Of a DNA stretch of 64,000 nucleotides, positions 8,982 through 17,319 are shown piece after piece (within the stretch, counting starts at the first letter, position 1; every line of letters starts with the position of its first letter). The stretch comes from JANQOH01 sp965200095. GTDB taxonomy: Bacteria > Pseudomonadota > Alphaproteobacteria > UBA7887. The stretch covers positions 62,001 through 126,000 of the forward strand of contig OZ241350.1 of NCBI GenBank assembly GCA_965200095.1, read 5' to 3'. The translations under genes were made by a program, and so were the position numbers. The notes beneath the pieces are model-generated. The model saw nothing but the letters and a program-made list of their open reading frames with translations. It did not search any database and was not told the origin of the DNA.

Positions 8982-10385
8982 ATGCAGTTCCGGCACGACT
9001 CGCTGTTCTACGGCGATTGCCTCGAGGTAATGCGCGCATGGCCGGCCGCTTGCGTCGATCTCGTCTATCTCGATCCGCCGTTCAATTCCAAAGCGGACTA
9101 CAATGTCCTGTTCGGCAACGGCGGGGACCGCCGGCAGACCCTGGCCTTCGAGGACACATGGCGCTGGGACGAAAGCGCCGTCGAAAGGCTGACCGCCCTG
9201 GACCGCGCGGCGGCGAACCCGGCCCGCACGGCGATCGCCGGCTTGCATGGCGTGCTCGGCGACTGCGCCATGATGGCCTATCTGTCCTATATGGCGGAGC
9301 GACTGGTTGAGATCTCGCGCGTCCTCAAGGACACCGGCAGCGTGTATCTGCATTGCGACCCCACCGCCTCCCACTACCTCAAGGTCGTCATGGACGCGGT
9401 GTTCGGCCCGGCGAATTTCCGCAATGAAATCGTATGGCGAATCGGTTGGGTTTCCGGTTTCAAGTCGCAGAAGAAGGGCTGGATAAGGAATCACGACACC
9501 ATTCTTTATTATTTGAAAAGTCCTGCCGCAGCGGCGCGGTTCAACAAGGAATACATACCCTGCCCGCCCGGATACGTGCGGCGGGACGGCAGGCCGCCGA
9601 CAGGCAAGGGCGTCCCGGTGGAGGATACCTGGAACTGTTCCGGCGCCGACGTGCTGGACTCCATCATGATCAAGAGTTTCTCGACCGAGAAACTCGGCTA
9701 CCCGACGCAGAAGCCGGTCGCCTTGCTCGAACGCATCGTCAAGGCCTCCAGTAACCGGGGCGAGGTCGTGCTCGATCCCTTCTGCGGGTGCGGCACAACC
9801 GTCGACGCGGCGAACCGGCTCGGCAGACAGTGGATCGGCATAGACATATCGCCGTTCGCCATAGACCTGATAAAGAATCGCCGCTTGAAGGATAAAAGAA
9901 TACCCGTCAACGGCATTCCGGTGGACATGGAGACGGCGCGGACGATGGCGCGAACGCGGCCTTTCGATTTCGAGAAGTGGGCGGTCACGCGGATTCCCGG
10001 TCTCGTTCCCAACGCCCGGCAAACGCGCGACCGGGGCATCGACGGAACGGGATACATGCTGGACCCGCCCGGCGACTCCGGAGGCCTGATCCTGGCGCAA
10101 GTAAAGGGCGGCAAATTCCATATGGGCCAATTGCGCGATTTCCTTCACACGGTAAACCGGGAAAAGGCGGCCCTGGGAGTGTTCATAACGCTGGACAAGG
10201 TTGCGTCGCGGGCCGCGCGGGTCGAAGCGCGGGGCGCGGGGGATGTCGCGATGGGAGCGAGGCGCTGGCCGAAAGTCCAGCTCCGGTCCATCGCCGACTG
10301 GTTCGACCGTCGCGAGCCCGATCTGCCGCCGCTGGCCGACCCCTTCACCGGGAAGCCCATGCAGCGGGACATGCATCTGGAATAG
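8982..10385 (+). CDS. DNA methyltransferase fused to an Mrr-like nuclease domain
   Basis: A 467-residue protein with two parts. Residues 1-~305 are an amino-methyltransferase with DPPF (31-34, motif IV) before DPFCGCGTT (265-273, AdoMet motif I), the order of beta-class enzymes related to type III Mod subunits. Residues ~325-445 resemble an Mrr-type PD-(D/E)xK nuclease: 'RDRGIDG' (D354) followed by 'LAQVKGGK' (Q373-V-K375). It may therefore modify and cleave DNA in one chain. The ATG at 8982 is preferred over GTG 8964 because GGGAGG precedes it. Part of the coding region (about 9430-9540 and 9840-9910) is visibly less GC-rich than its neighbours, hinting at transfer. The recognition sequence is unknown. 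Confidence 0.82.
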   Translation: MQFRHDSLFYGDCLEVMRAWPAACVDLVYLDPPFNSKADYNVLFGNGGDRRQTLAFEDTWRWDESAVERLTALDRAAANPARTAIAGLHGVLGDCAMMAYLSYMAERLVEISRVLKDTGSVYLHCDPTASHYLKVVMDAVFGPANFRNEIVWRIGWVSGFKSQKKGWIRNHDTILYYLKSPAAAARFNKEYIPCPPGYVRRDGRPPTGKGVPVEDTWNCSGADVLDSIMIKSFSTEKLGYPTQKPVALLERIVKASSNRGEVVLDPFCGCGTTVDAANRLGRQWIGIDISPFAIDLIKNRRLKDKRIPVNGIPVDMETARTMARTRPFDFEKWAVTRIPGLVPNARQTRDRGIDGTGYMLDPPGDSGGLILAQVKGGKFHMGQLRDFLHTVNREKAALGVFITLDKVASRAARVEARGAGDVAMGARRWPKVQLRSIADWFDRREPDLPPLADPFTGKPMQRDMHLE

Positions 10386-10406
10386 AAAAAAGAAGGGGGA
10401 AAGCCC

Positions 10407-11459
10407 ATGGAGCGGGCGAAACTCGGCCGCAGCGGCCTTTCGGTGTCGCCGCTGTGCCTCGGCGCGATGATGTTCGGCGGCGAAACCGGCGAACGCGAGG
10501 CCAGGCGCATCGTCGACGCCGCCTTCGACGGCGGCGTGAACTTCATCGACACCGCGGACGTCTATCACCGCGGCGCGTCGGAAGAGACGACGGGGCGGCT
10601 TGTCGCCGACAAGCGCGCCGACTGGATACTGGCGACGAAGGTCGGCTCGCCCTTCGATCCCGGAGAGCCGAACCGCGGCGGGCTGTCGCGGCGCTGGATC
10701 GCGCAGGCGCTGGACGCGAGCCTGACGCGCCTCGGCACGGACTGGATCGACATCTATTACTGGCATCGCGAGGATCCGAATACCGCCCTCGAGGAGTCGG
10801 TGTCGGCGATGGGCGACGCGATCCGCGCCGGCAAGATCCGCTATTTCGCGCTGTCGAACTTCAAGGCGTGGCGTCACGCCGAAGTCGTGCATCTGTGCCG
10901 CGAGATGGGCGTCCCTCCGCCGGTCGCCAGCCAGCCCTACTACAACGCCATGAACCGCCAGCCCGAGGCGGAGGTGCTGCGCGCCTGCGCGCATTACGGG
11001 CTCGGCGTCGTCCCCTACAGCCCGGCGGCGCGCGGCGTGTTGAGCGGGAAATACAAGCCCGGCGCGCCGCCGGAAGCGGGCACGCGCGCGGGACGGCTCG
11101 ACCGGCGCATGATGGAGACCGAATTCCGCGCCGAGAGCCTGGAGATCGCGCAGAAAGCTGCCGCTCATGCGCGTGCGCGGGGCTTGTCGCCGGTGCAATT
11201 CGCGGTCGCCTGGGTGCTCGCCAACCCTTACGTCACCGCCGCCATCGTCGGCCCGCGCACCCTCGAACAGATGACCGACTATCTCGGCGCGCCGGGATAC
11301 GAATGGACCGCCGGGGACGAAGCGCTGATCGACGGCCATGTCGGCCCCGGCTATCCTTCGACGCACGGGTTCCAGGACCCGGCCTACCCCGTCGAGGGCC
11401 GACCGGTCGCGTTCGGGACGCCGGGACAGAACGGAGAAGCGTCATGCATATCGGGTTGA
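10407..11459 (+). CDS. Aldo/keto reductase
   Basis: A 350-residue NADPH-dependent aldo/keto reductase of the bacterial AKR11-13-like type. The catalytic tetrad is visible: D48 and Y53 (FIDTADVYH), K78 (ILATKVG) and H120 (YYWHRED). The C-terminal cofactor segment reads VTAAIVGPRTLEQM. It lies 21 bases after the methyltransferase-nuclease gene, with GAAGGGGG upstream of the ATG, and overlaps the following flavin-dependent oxidoreductase by 16 bases. The two reductases probably share a transcript; the substrate is unknown. Confidence 0.92.
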   Translation: MERAKLGRSGLSVSPLCLGAMMFGGETGEREARRIVDAAFDGGVNFIDTADVYHRGASEETTGRLVADKRADWILATKVGSPFDPGEPNRGGLSRRWIAQALDASLTRLGTDWIDIYYWHREDPNTALEESVSAMGDAIRAGKIRYFALSNFKAWRHAEVVHLCREMGVPPPVASQPYYNAMNRQPEAEVLRACAHYGLGVVPYSPAARGVLSGKYKPGAPPEAGTRAGRLDRRMMETEFRAESLEIAQKAAAHARARGLSPVQFAVAWVLANPYVTAAIVGPRTLEQMTDYLGAPGYEWTAGDEALIDGHVGPGYPSTHGFQDPAYPVEGRPVAFGTPGQNGEASCISG

Positions 11460-12544
11460 GCGCGTTTTTCCAGAACCGCATCCCCGGCACGACCGACCGC
11501 GATGTCTACCGTCACGAGGCGGGGCTGGCGGATCGGGCGGAAGGGCTCGGTTTCGACAGCGTCTGGGCGGCGGAACACCATTTCGACAACTATACGATGT
11601 GTCCGAACGTGGCGCAGTTCCTCACATGGATGGCGGGGCGGACCGAACGGGTGAAACTCGGCTCCATGGTGATGGTGCTGCCGTGGCACGACCCGGTGCG
11701 CGTCGCCGAGGAGGTCTCGGTTCTCGACCACCTTTCCGGCGGCAGGACGATCCTCGGCATCGGGCGCGGCCTGGGGCGCATCGAGTTCCACGGGTTCCGC
11801 CGCGAGATGGGCGAAAGCCGGGCGCGCTTCGTCGAGTATTCGGAAGCGATCCTGGAAGCGCTGGAGACCGGGTTCATCGAATATGACGGCGCGCATTACC
11901 GGCAGCCGCGCAAGCAGATACGCCCTTTCCCGTTCAAGAGTTTCCGCGGGCGCGTCTACGCCTCGGCCGTGAGTCCGGAGTCGGCGCGCATCATGGCGCG
12001 GCTCGGCATCGGCGTGATGATCATCGTGCAGAAGCCGTGGGACAAGACCCTCGAGGAACTCGCGATGTATCGCGAGGCGTTCCGCGAATACAATGACGGG
12101 GCGGAGGCCCCGAAACCGCTTGTGGCGTGTTTTACCGCGGTCAGCGAGGACCCTTCGGTGGCCGGAGAAATGCGCAAATACATCCGGGCCTATGCGCGTT
12201 CGGCGGTGGAGCATTACGAGTTCGAGAACGCCGGCCTCGCCGACATTCCCGGTTACGAGTATTATGGCGGCCTGGCGCGGAACATCGGGAAGCACGGCGT
12301 CGGTAATTTCGCGAATTTCCTCGCCGACCTGCAAATCTGCGGCACGCCGCGCGAAGTCGTCGAGCGTATGCGCGAATACCGCGAATTGACCGATTGCGCG
12401 GCGTTCATGTGCGCGTTTTCCTATGGCGGGATGCCTTACGATCTCGCGCGCGAGAACCTGCGGACCTTCGCCGAACGCTGCCTCCCGGCATTGAAGGAGA
12501 TCGAGATCGACGGCGCGCAAGACTCCCTGCGCGCCGCGGCGTGA
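11444..12544 (+). CDS. LLM-class flavin-dependent oxidoreductase
   Basis: A 366-residue bacterial-luciferase-like monooxygenase/oxidoreductase with a TIM-barrel fold. Features include the N-terminal 'GFDSVWAAEHHFDNYTMCPN' stretch and 'VKLGSMVMVLPWHDPVRVAEEVSVLDHLSGGRTILGIGRG', typical of FMN- or F420-dependent family members. It likely uses reduced flavin to oxidise a small organic substrate. The ATG at 11444 lies inside the end of the aldo/keto reductase gene, indicating translational coupling. A hairpin follows at 12572. Confidence 0.9.
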   Translation: MHIGLSAFFQNRIPGTTDRDVYRHEAGLADRAEGLGFDSVWAAEHHFDNYTMCPNVAQFLTWMAGRTERVKLGSMVMVLPWHDPVRVAEEVSVLDHLSGGRTILGIGRGLGRIEFHGFRREMGESRARFVEYSEAILEALETGFIEYDGAHYRQPRKQIRPFPFKSFRGRVYASAVSPESARIMARLGIGVMIIVQKPWDKTLEELAMYREAFREYNDGAEAPKPLVACFTAVSEDPSVAGEMRKYIRAYARSAVEHYEFENAGLADIPGYEYYGGLARNIGKHGVGNFANFLADLQICGTPREVVERMREYRELTDCAAFMCAFSYGGMPYDLARENLRTFAERCLPALKEIEIDGAQDSLRAAA

Positions 12545-12571
12545 ACCGGTTCGCCACGCGCCCTCATGCGG

Positions 12572-12592
12572 GCCGCCCGGCGTTCGGGCGGC
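12572..12592. terminator. 8-bp hairpin after the oxidoreductase pair
   Basis: GCCGCCCG (12572-12579) pairs perfectly with CGGGCGGC (12585-12592) across a 5-base loop. No T-run follows. It lies between the LLM oxidoreductase stop and the MmeI-like gene, a plausible transcript end. Confidence 0.35.
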
Positions 12593-12680
12593 TTGCGCGG
12601 GGAACGCCGGAAGAAGGCAGGCCGGAGCGGGTCATCGCCATGATGTCTCCGGGGAGCGGCGCCGCGGCGTGGGCGCTGTT

Positions 12681-15521
12681 GTGACGCCGGGCGCGTTCAT
12701 CGCGAAGTGGCGCGCGTCCGAATTGAAGGAGCGCTCGGCGTCGCAAGAGCACTTTATCGACCTGTGCCGGTTGCTCGGCCAACCGACGCCGGCGGAGGCG
12801 GACCCGACGGGCGAGACCTATTGCTTCGAGCGCGGCGCGCGCAAGGATTCCGGCCGCGGGGGCTGGGCCGATGTGTGGAAGCGCCACTGCTTCGCCTGGG
12901 AATACAAGGGCCGGCGCGCCGACCTCGACGCGGCCTTCGACCAGTTGCGGCAATACGCGCTGGCGCTGGAGAACCCGCCGCTCCTGATCGTCTCCGACAT
13001 GGAGCGGTTCCGCATCCGCACCAACTGGACCAACAGCGTGAGCGAGACCCACGAGTTCGCGCTGGAGGACCTGGCGGACGCGGCGTGCCGCGACAAGCTC
13101 GCATGGGCGATGTCGGACCCGGAGCGTCTGCGTCCGGGCGAGAGCCGGCAGGCTCTGACCGAGCGGGCTGCGGCGGCGTTTGCGGCGCTGGCGCAATCTT
13201 TGCGGGGGCGCGGTCATGAACCTTCGGCGGTTGCGCATTTCGTGAACCGCCTGGTGTTCTGCATGTTCGCCGAGGATGTGGGCCTGCTTCCCGACGAAAT
13301 GTTCACGCGGATGCTGGAACATGCGCGGCGTCGGCCCGAAAGTTTTGCGGAACTGGCGCGCGATCTTTTCGGGGCGATGGCGTCGGGCGGCCGGGTCGGT
13401 TTCGAGGCCGTTGCGCGGTTCAACGGCGGTTTGTTCGACGACGATGCAACGTTGCCGATGGAGAAGGGGGAGATCGAGACGGCGCTTGCGGCGGCGGGGC
13501 TGGACTGGTCCGAGATCGACCCGTCGATCCTGGGGACGTTGTTCGAGCGCGGCCTGGACCCCGACAAGCGCTCGCAGCTGGGGGCGCATTACACCGACCG
13601 CGACAAGATCATGCGTCTCGTGGAGCCGGTCATCGTCCGCCCGTGGCTTGCGGAGTGGGAGGCGGCGAAGGGGGATGTCGCCGCGGCTCTCGACCGCGCG
13701 GCTGCGGCGCAGTCGAAAGCGGCGCAGGCGCGCCGCCGCGGCGAGGCGGAGCGTCTGTTGCGGGTTTTCCTCGAACGGCTGCGGGGGTTTACGGTCCTCG
13801 ACCCCGCCTGCGGTTCGGGCAACTTCCTGTATCTGGCGCTCCATGCGCTCAAGGACCTTGAACACCGCGTCCAGCTGGAGGCGGAGGCGATGGGTCTCCA
13901 GCGCGCCTTTCCGGCTGTCGGCCCGGCGAACGTGAAGGGTATCGAGCTCAACGCCTATGCGGCGGAACTGGCGCGGGTGTCGGTGTGGGTCGGGGAGATC
14001 CAGTGGATGCGCCGCAACGGGTTTGCGGTGTCGCACGACCCGATCCTGAAGCCGCTGGAGACCATCGAGTGCCGCGACGCCATCCTGACCCCGGATGGAG
14101 AGGAGCCGGACTGGCCGCAAGCCGATGTCGTGATCGGCAACCCGCCGTTCCTGGGCTATTCGCCGATGCGCGGGACGCTCGGCGATGCCTACACTCGGGC
14201 GATACGCAAACTCTACAAGGGTTCCGTCCCGGCGTTTGCCGATCTCGTGTGCTACTGGTTCCACAAGGCGGGGAAGCTGGTGGCGCGGGGCAACCTTGCG
14301 CGCGCCGGCCTGGTGGCGACGAACTCGATCCGCGGCGGGCGCAACCGCGCGGTTCTGGACCGGATCGTCGAGGGCGGAGCGATCTTCGATGCATGGTCGG
14401 ACGAACCGTGGGTGGTGGATGGCGCCGCTGTGCGGGTGTCGCTGGTCTGCTTCGGCCCCAGAGATGCGGGCTTGCCCGTCCGCCTTAACGGCGCGGCAGC
14501 GGCGCGCATCAACCCGGATCTCACAGCGACAGCGACCGATCTCACGATTGCGGCGAAACTCCCCGGCAACCGGCAGGTTGCGTTTGTGGGCGGCTTCAAG
14601 AAAGGCGCATTCGATATTCCGGGCGATCTGGCGCGCAAGTGGTTGGGCCTGCCCGCAAACCCCGACGGACGGCACAACAGCGGCGTACTCAAGCCGTGGG
14701 CTAACGGGATGGACGTGACGCGGCGTCCGCAAGACAAATGGATCGTCGACTTTGGGCACGAGACGAGCGAAGCCGCCGCCGCGCTTTACGAGGCGCCATT
14801 CGCCCACATCGTGGAACACGTGAAGCCAGTGCGGGATCGTAATCGCCGCGCCGATCTACAGCGCAGCTGGTGGCGGCATGACCGCTCGGGACAGATGCTG
14901 TTCCAGAGGGTCGGTTCGTTGTCTCGTTATATCGCCACTCCCTGCGTCGCCAAGCACCGTTTGTTCGTGTGGCTCGACGCCCGCATCTGCCCCGACCACG
15001 CGTTGATCGTCATCGCCCGCGACGACGACACCGCATTCGGCATCCTCCACAGCCGCTTCCACGAAGCATGGTCGCTGCGGCTGGGCACCAGCCTGGAGGA
15101 CCGCCCCCGCTACACCCCGACCACGACCTTCGAGACCTTCCCTTTCCCGGAAGGCCTGTCCCCCGACATCCCTGCCGCCGACTACGCCGAAGACCCGCGC
15201 GCCGTCGCTATCGCCGAAGCCGCCCGGCGCCTGACAACCTTACGCGACCGCTGGCTCAACCCGCCCGAATGGGTGGAATGGATAGAGGAACCCGTTCCCG
15301 GCTATCCCCGCCGCCCCGTTCCCCGCGACGAAGCGGCGGCGAAGGAACTCAAGAGGCGCACCTTGACCGCCCTCTACAACGCCCGCCCGCGATGGCTCGC
15401 CGACGCCCACGCCGCACTTGACATTGCTGTCGCCGCGGCCTACGGATGGCAGGCTGAGATTTCCAATGACGATGCGCTGCGCGAATTGCTGGCGTTCAAT
15501 CTGTCACACAGGCGCCGGTAA
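12681..15521 (+). CDS. MmeI-like single-chain restriction-modification protein
   Basis: A 946-residue protein with the MmeI layout. An N-terminal nuclease has D64 and E74-Y-K76 (WADVW, then FAWEYKG), the same spacing as the catalytic D/ExK of MmeI. A helical linker follows, then an N6-adenine methyltransferase with GAHYT (301-305), LDPACGSGNF (373-382, motif I) and GNPPF (486-490, motif IV), and a C-terminal target-recognition and helical region. It would methylate one strand of a short target and cut at a fixed distance. The GTG at 12681 is chosen since V-TPGAFIAKWRASELKERS matches the family N-terminus; GTG 12669 is the alternative. Nuclease and methyltransferase motifs all look intact. Confidence 0.88.
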   Translation: MTPGAFIAKWRASELKERSASQEHFIDLCRLLGQPTPAEADPTGETYCFERGARKDSGRGGWADVWKRHCFAWEYKGRRADLDAAFDQLRQYALALENPPLLIVSDMERFRIRTNWTNSVSETHEFALEDLADAACRDKLAWAMSDPERLRPGESRQALTERAAAAFAALAQSLRGRGHEPSAVAHFVNRLVFCMFAEDVGLLPDEMFTRMLEHARRRPESFAELARDLFGAMASGGRVGFEAVARFNGGLFDDDATLPMEKGEIETALAAAGLDWSEIDPSILGTLFERGLDPDKRSQLGAHYTDRDKIMRLVEPVIVRPWLAEWEAAKGDVAAALDRAAAAQSKAAQARRRGEAERLLRVFLERLRGFTVLDPACGSGNFLYLALHALKDLEHRVQLEAEAMGLQRAFPAVGPANVKGIELNAYAAELARVSVWVGEIQWMRRNGFAVSHDPILKPLETIECRDAILTPDGEEPDWPQADVVIGNPPFLGYSPMRGTLGDAYTRAIRKLYKGSVPAFADLVCYWFHKAGKLVARGNLARAGLVATNSIRGGRNRAVLDRIVEGGAIFDAWSDEPWVVDGAAVRVSLVCFGPRDAGLPVRLNGAAAARINPDLTATATDLTIAAKLPGNRQVAFVGGFKKGAFDIPGDLARKWLGLPANPDGRHNSGVLKPWANGMDVTRRPQDKWIVDFGHETSEAAAALYEAPFAHIVEHVKPVRDRNRRADLQRSWWRHDRSGQMLFQRVGSLSRYIATPCVAKHRLFVWLDARICPDHALIVIARDDDTAFGILHSRFHEAWSLRLGTSLEDRPRYTPTTTFETFPFPEGLSPDIPAADYAEDPRAVAIAEAARRLTTLRDRWLNPPEWVEWIEEPVPGYPRRPVPRDEAAAKELKRRTLTALYNARPRWLADAHAALDIAVAAAYGWQAEISNDDALRELLAFNLSHRRR

Positions 15522-15549
15522 GCCGACCTGAATTTGGGGAGTGGACACG

Positions 15550-16230
15550 ATGAGCGATTTTGTCAGTCCTAGGCAACAGGCGATGGATCTCATCCGAAAA
15601 ATTGGCGATGACGTATCCCAATCAGGACAACCGATAGGGCAATTCTCTGTTCCCGCTCGCGATAATTTCCGAATACAGCTCATTGATGAGCTGGTAGAGC
15701 ATGGGATTATCAAGATTACCGACAGCGCCAAGATTTACGAGGGAGCGCGATTCCTGAACGTTAATTTGACTCTCGAAGGCTGGGAACGGTACGAGCAGGA
15801 GAAACGCGGCAAATTCCGAGGAAATTATGGATTCATCGCCATGCAGTTCGACGACGCGGAACTCGACCCGTTTATTGCAAATACCGTAAAGCCGTTCGTG
15901 AAGGAAGACACCGGATATGATCTTGTCGACATGCGCGACGTGTCGAGAGCCGGAATCATCGATAACATCATGCGCGTCCGGATAAGAGGCGCGGCATTCG
16001 TCATTGCCGATCTTACACACGACAACTGTGGAGCGTATTGGGAGGCCGGCTATGCCGAGGGTCTCGGCAAACCAGTGATCTATATCTGCGAACGGGCGAA
16101 ATTCGAGAAAGACGGATCCCATTTCGACACCAACCACTGCACCACGGTCCGCTGGTCCAAAGAGGAGCCTGAAAAATTCCACCGGGAACTGGTAGCGACC
16201 CTCCGCCGCTCACTCGATGATTTGTCGTAA
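15550..16230 (+). CDS. Winged-helix plus nucleoside 2-deoxyribosyltransferase-like domain protein
   Basis: A 226-residue protein. Residues 1-~90 look like a winged-helix segment (IDELVEHGIIKI, then LNVNLTLEGWERYEQ). Residues ~97-226 carry a nucleoside 2-deoxyribosyltransferase/TIR-like Rossmann domain: GFIAMQFDD, a 'VIADLTHDNCGAYWEAGYAEGLGKPVIYIC' region with a Glu where deoxyribosyltransferases hold their nucleophile, and a conserved FDTNH. Such domains occur in nucleotide-targeting defence proteins, but no function is established here. The ATG at 15550 has GGGGAG 8 bases upstream. Codon use is clearly more AT-rich than the flanks, suggesting acquisition. It follows the MmeI-like gene by 28 bases and may share its transcript. 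Confidence 0.65.
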   Translation: MSDFVSPRQQAMDLIRKIGDDVSQSGQPIGQFSVPARDNFRIQLIDELVEHGIIKITDSAKIYEGARFLNVNLTLEGWERYEQEKRGKFRGNYGFIAMQFDDAELDPFIANTVKPFVKEDTGYDLVDMRDVSRAGIIDNIMRVRIRGAAFVIADLTHDNCGAYWEAGYAEGLGKPVIYICERAKFEKDGSHFDTNHCTTVRWSKEEPEKFHRELVATLRRSLDDLS

Positions 16231-16348
16231 TCGTTCATGCGAATGAACAACAGGCATAGCCGCTGCCGCGCTCGTTCCAACGCCGTTCCGGCGAAAGAGT
16301 GTGTGAGGAAATTGAACCCGCCCACTACTCTTCGTCGTTTCCGCGAAA

Positions 16349-16597
16349 GAGCGTGTGAAGAAATCGCGCGCCGCTCATCGTGACGGACGGATCGCCAAAG
16401 CGCCGGCATTGTAAAAGGCAACACCCATCGAATAATACTTCGTCATTCCCGCGAACGAGCATGTGAAGAAACAGAACAGCGTTGTAAGCACTCGTCATTC
16501 CCGCGAAAGCGGGAATCTCTTTGCGGCGTTTCCGTAAGAAAAACCGGGCCGACATTGCGGACGACCGCCTCCGGATTCCCGCTTTCGCGGGAATGAC
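16349..16597 (+). repeat. Long composite repeat, copy A
   Basis: Starts with GAGCGTGTGAAGAAAT, continues through a stretch near CATCGAATAATACTTCGTC and ends with a two-palindrome unit (16494-16597). Copy B at 16714-16964 repeats it in the same order with scattered changes. Confidence 0.7.
16494..16597. repeat. Paired palindrome unit, long core
   Basis: A forward palindrome (GTCATTCCCGCGAAAGCGGG...) and its inverted partner enclose a core of about 55 bases containing GCGGCGTTTCCGTAAGAAA. Equivalent units lie at 16861-16964, 17048-17150 and 45068-45170. Confidence 0.75.
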
Positions 16598-16713
16598 GAA
16601 GAGTAGTAGCGTCTCTCGATTTCCTCACACAATCGAAAGCGGGAATCCAGTCTGGCAGTTCTGCGAAAACATCGGCGAATCTTTCGGGCGGCCGCCTCTG
16701 GATTCCCGCTTTC

Positions 16714-16964
16714 GAGCGTGTGAAGAAGTCACGCGCCTCTCATCGTGACGGACGGGTCGCCAAAGCGCTGGCATTGCAAAAAGACAATACCCATCGAATA
16801 ATACTTCGTCATTCCCGCGAATAGAGTGTGTGAAGAAACAGAACAGCGCTGTAAGCACTCGTCATTCCCGCGAAAGCGGGAATCCGTCGCGGCGTTTCCG
16901 CAAGAAAAAGACGGGTTAGTCTTTCGAACGTTCGTCTCCGGATTCCCGCCTTCGCGGGAATGAC
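16714..16964 (+). repeat. Long composite repeat, copy B
   Basis: Second copy of the 16349-16597 module, including a paired palindrome unit at 16861-16964. The similarity covers the GCGTGTGAAGAA motif, the CATCGAATAATACTTCG stretch and the palindromes. Confidence 0.7.
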
Positions 16965-17047
16965 GAGTGTTATTGGCGAGTTATTGTCTTTTGCCGCGCC
17001 GAGTTCTTCGGCGCGGTGAGAGACGGCAACCCTCCGAATAGTACTTC

Positions 17048-17150
17048 GTCATTCCCGCGAAAGCGGGAATCCGTTGCGGCGTTTCCGTAAGAAAACCCGC
17101 GCCGATATTGCGGACGGCCGCCTCCGGATTCCCGCTTTCGCGGGAATGAC
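17048..17150. repeat. Paired palindrome unit, long core
   Basis: Same structure as 16494-16597. Immediately to its right (17151-17250) is an inverted copy of the long module's flank: TTATTCGATGGGTATTGTC, then GTCCGTCACGATGACAGG, then CCTTCACGCGCTCTTTC. Confidence 0.75.
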
Positions 17151-17319
17151 GAAGTATTATTCGATGGGTATTGTCTTTTACAATGCCCATACCTCAGCGG
17201 CCCGTCCGTCACGATGACAGGCGCCCGATTCCTTCACGCGCTCTTTCGAGGGGATGGCATGAAATAAAAGAAGGGCGATGAAAAAAGCGAATTGTTTCGT
17301 AATGAGAAAATCCCGGCGT

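Larger units (their letters stand above)
16260..17280. repeat. Cluster of palindromic repeats (REP/BIME-like), no gene
   Basis: About 1 kb without a credible gene between the deoxyribosyltransferase-like gene and lysS. It is built from many copies of ATTCCCGCGAAAGCGGGAAT, intact or as half-sites, plus a companion motif near GAGCGTGTGAAGAAATC (16349, 16714 and elsewhere). Small ORFs here encode repetitive SFPRKRES-like peptides and are repeat translations, not genes. The palindrome fits the neisserial dRS3 pattern ATTCCC-N8-GGGAAT (known from literature), though relationship is not shown. Confidence 0.85.

Noticed and set aside
16260..17280. tRNA or other RNA gene among the repeats
   Set aside because: I saw no cloverleaf-like arms or T-loop sequence; the structure is explained by palindromes.
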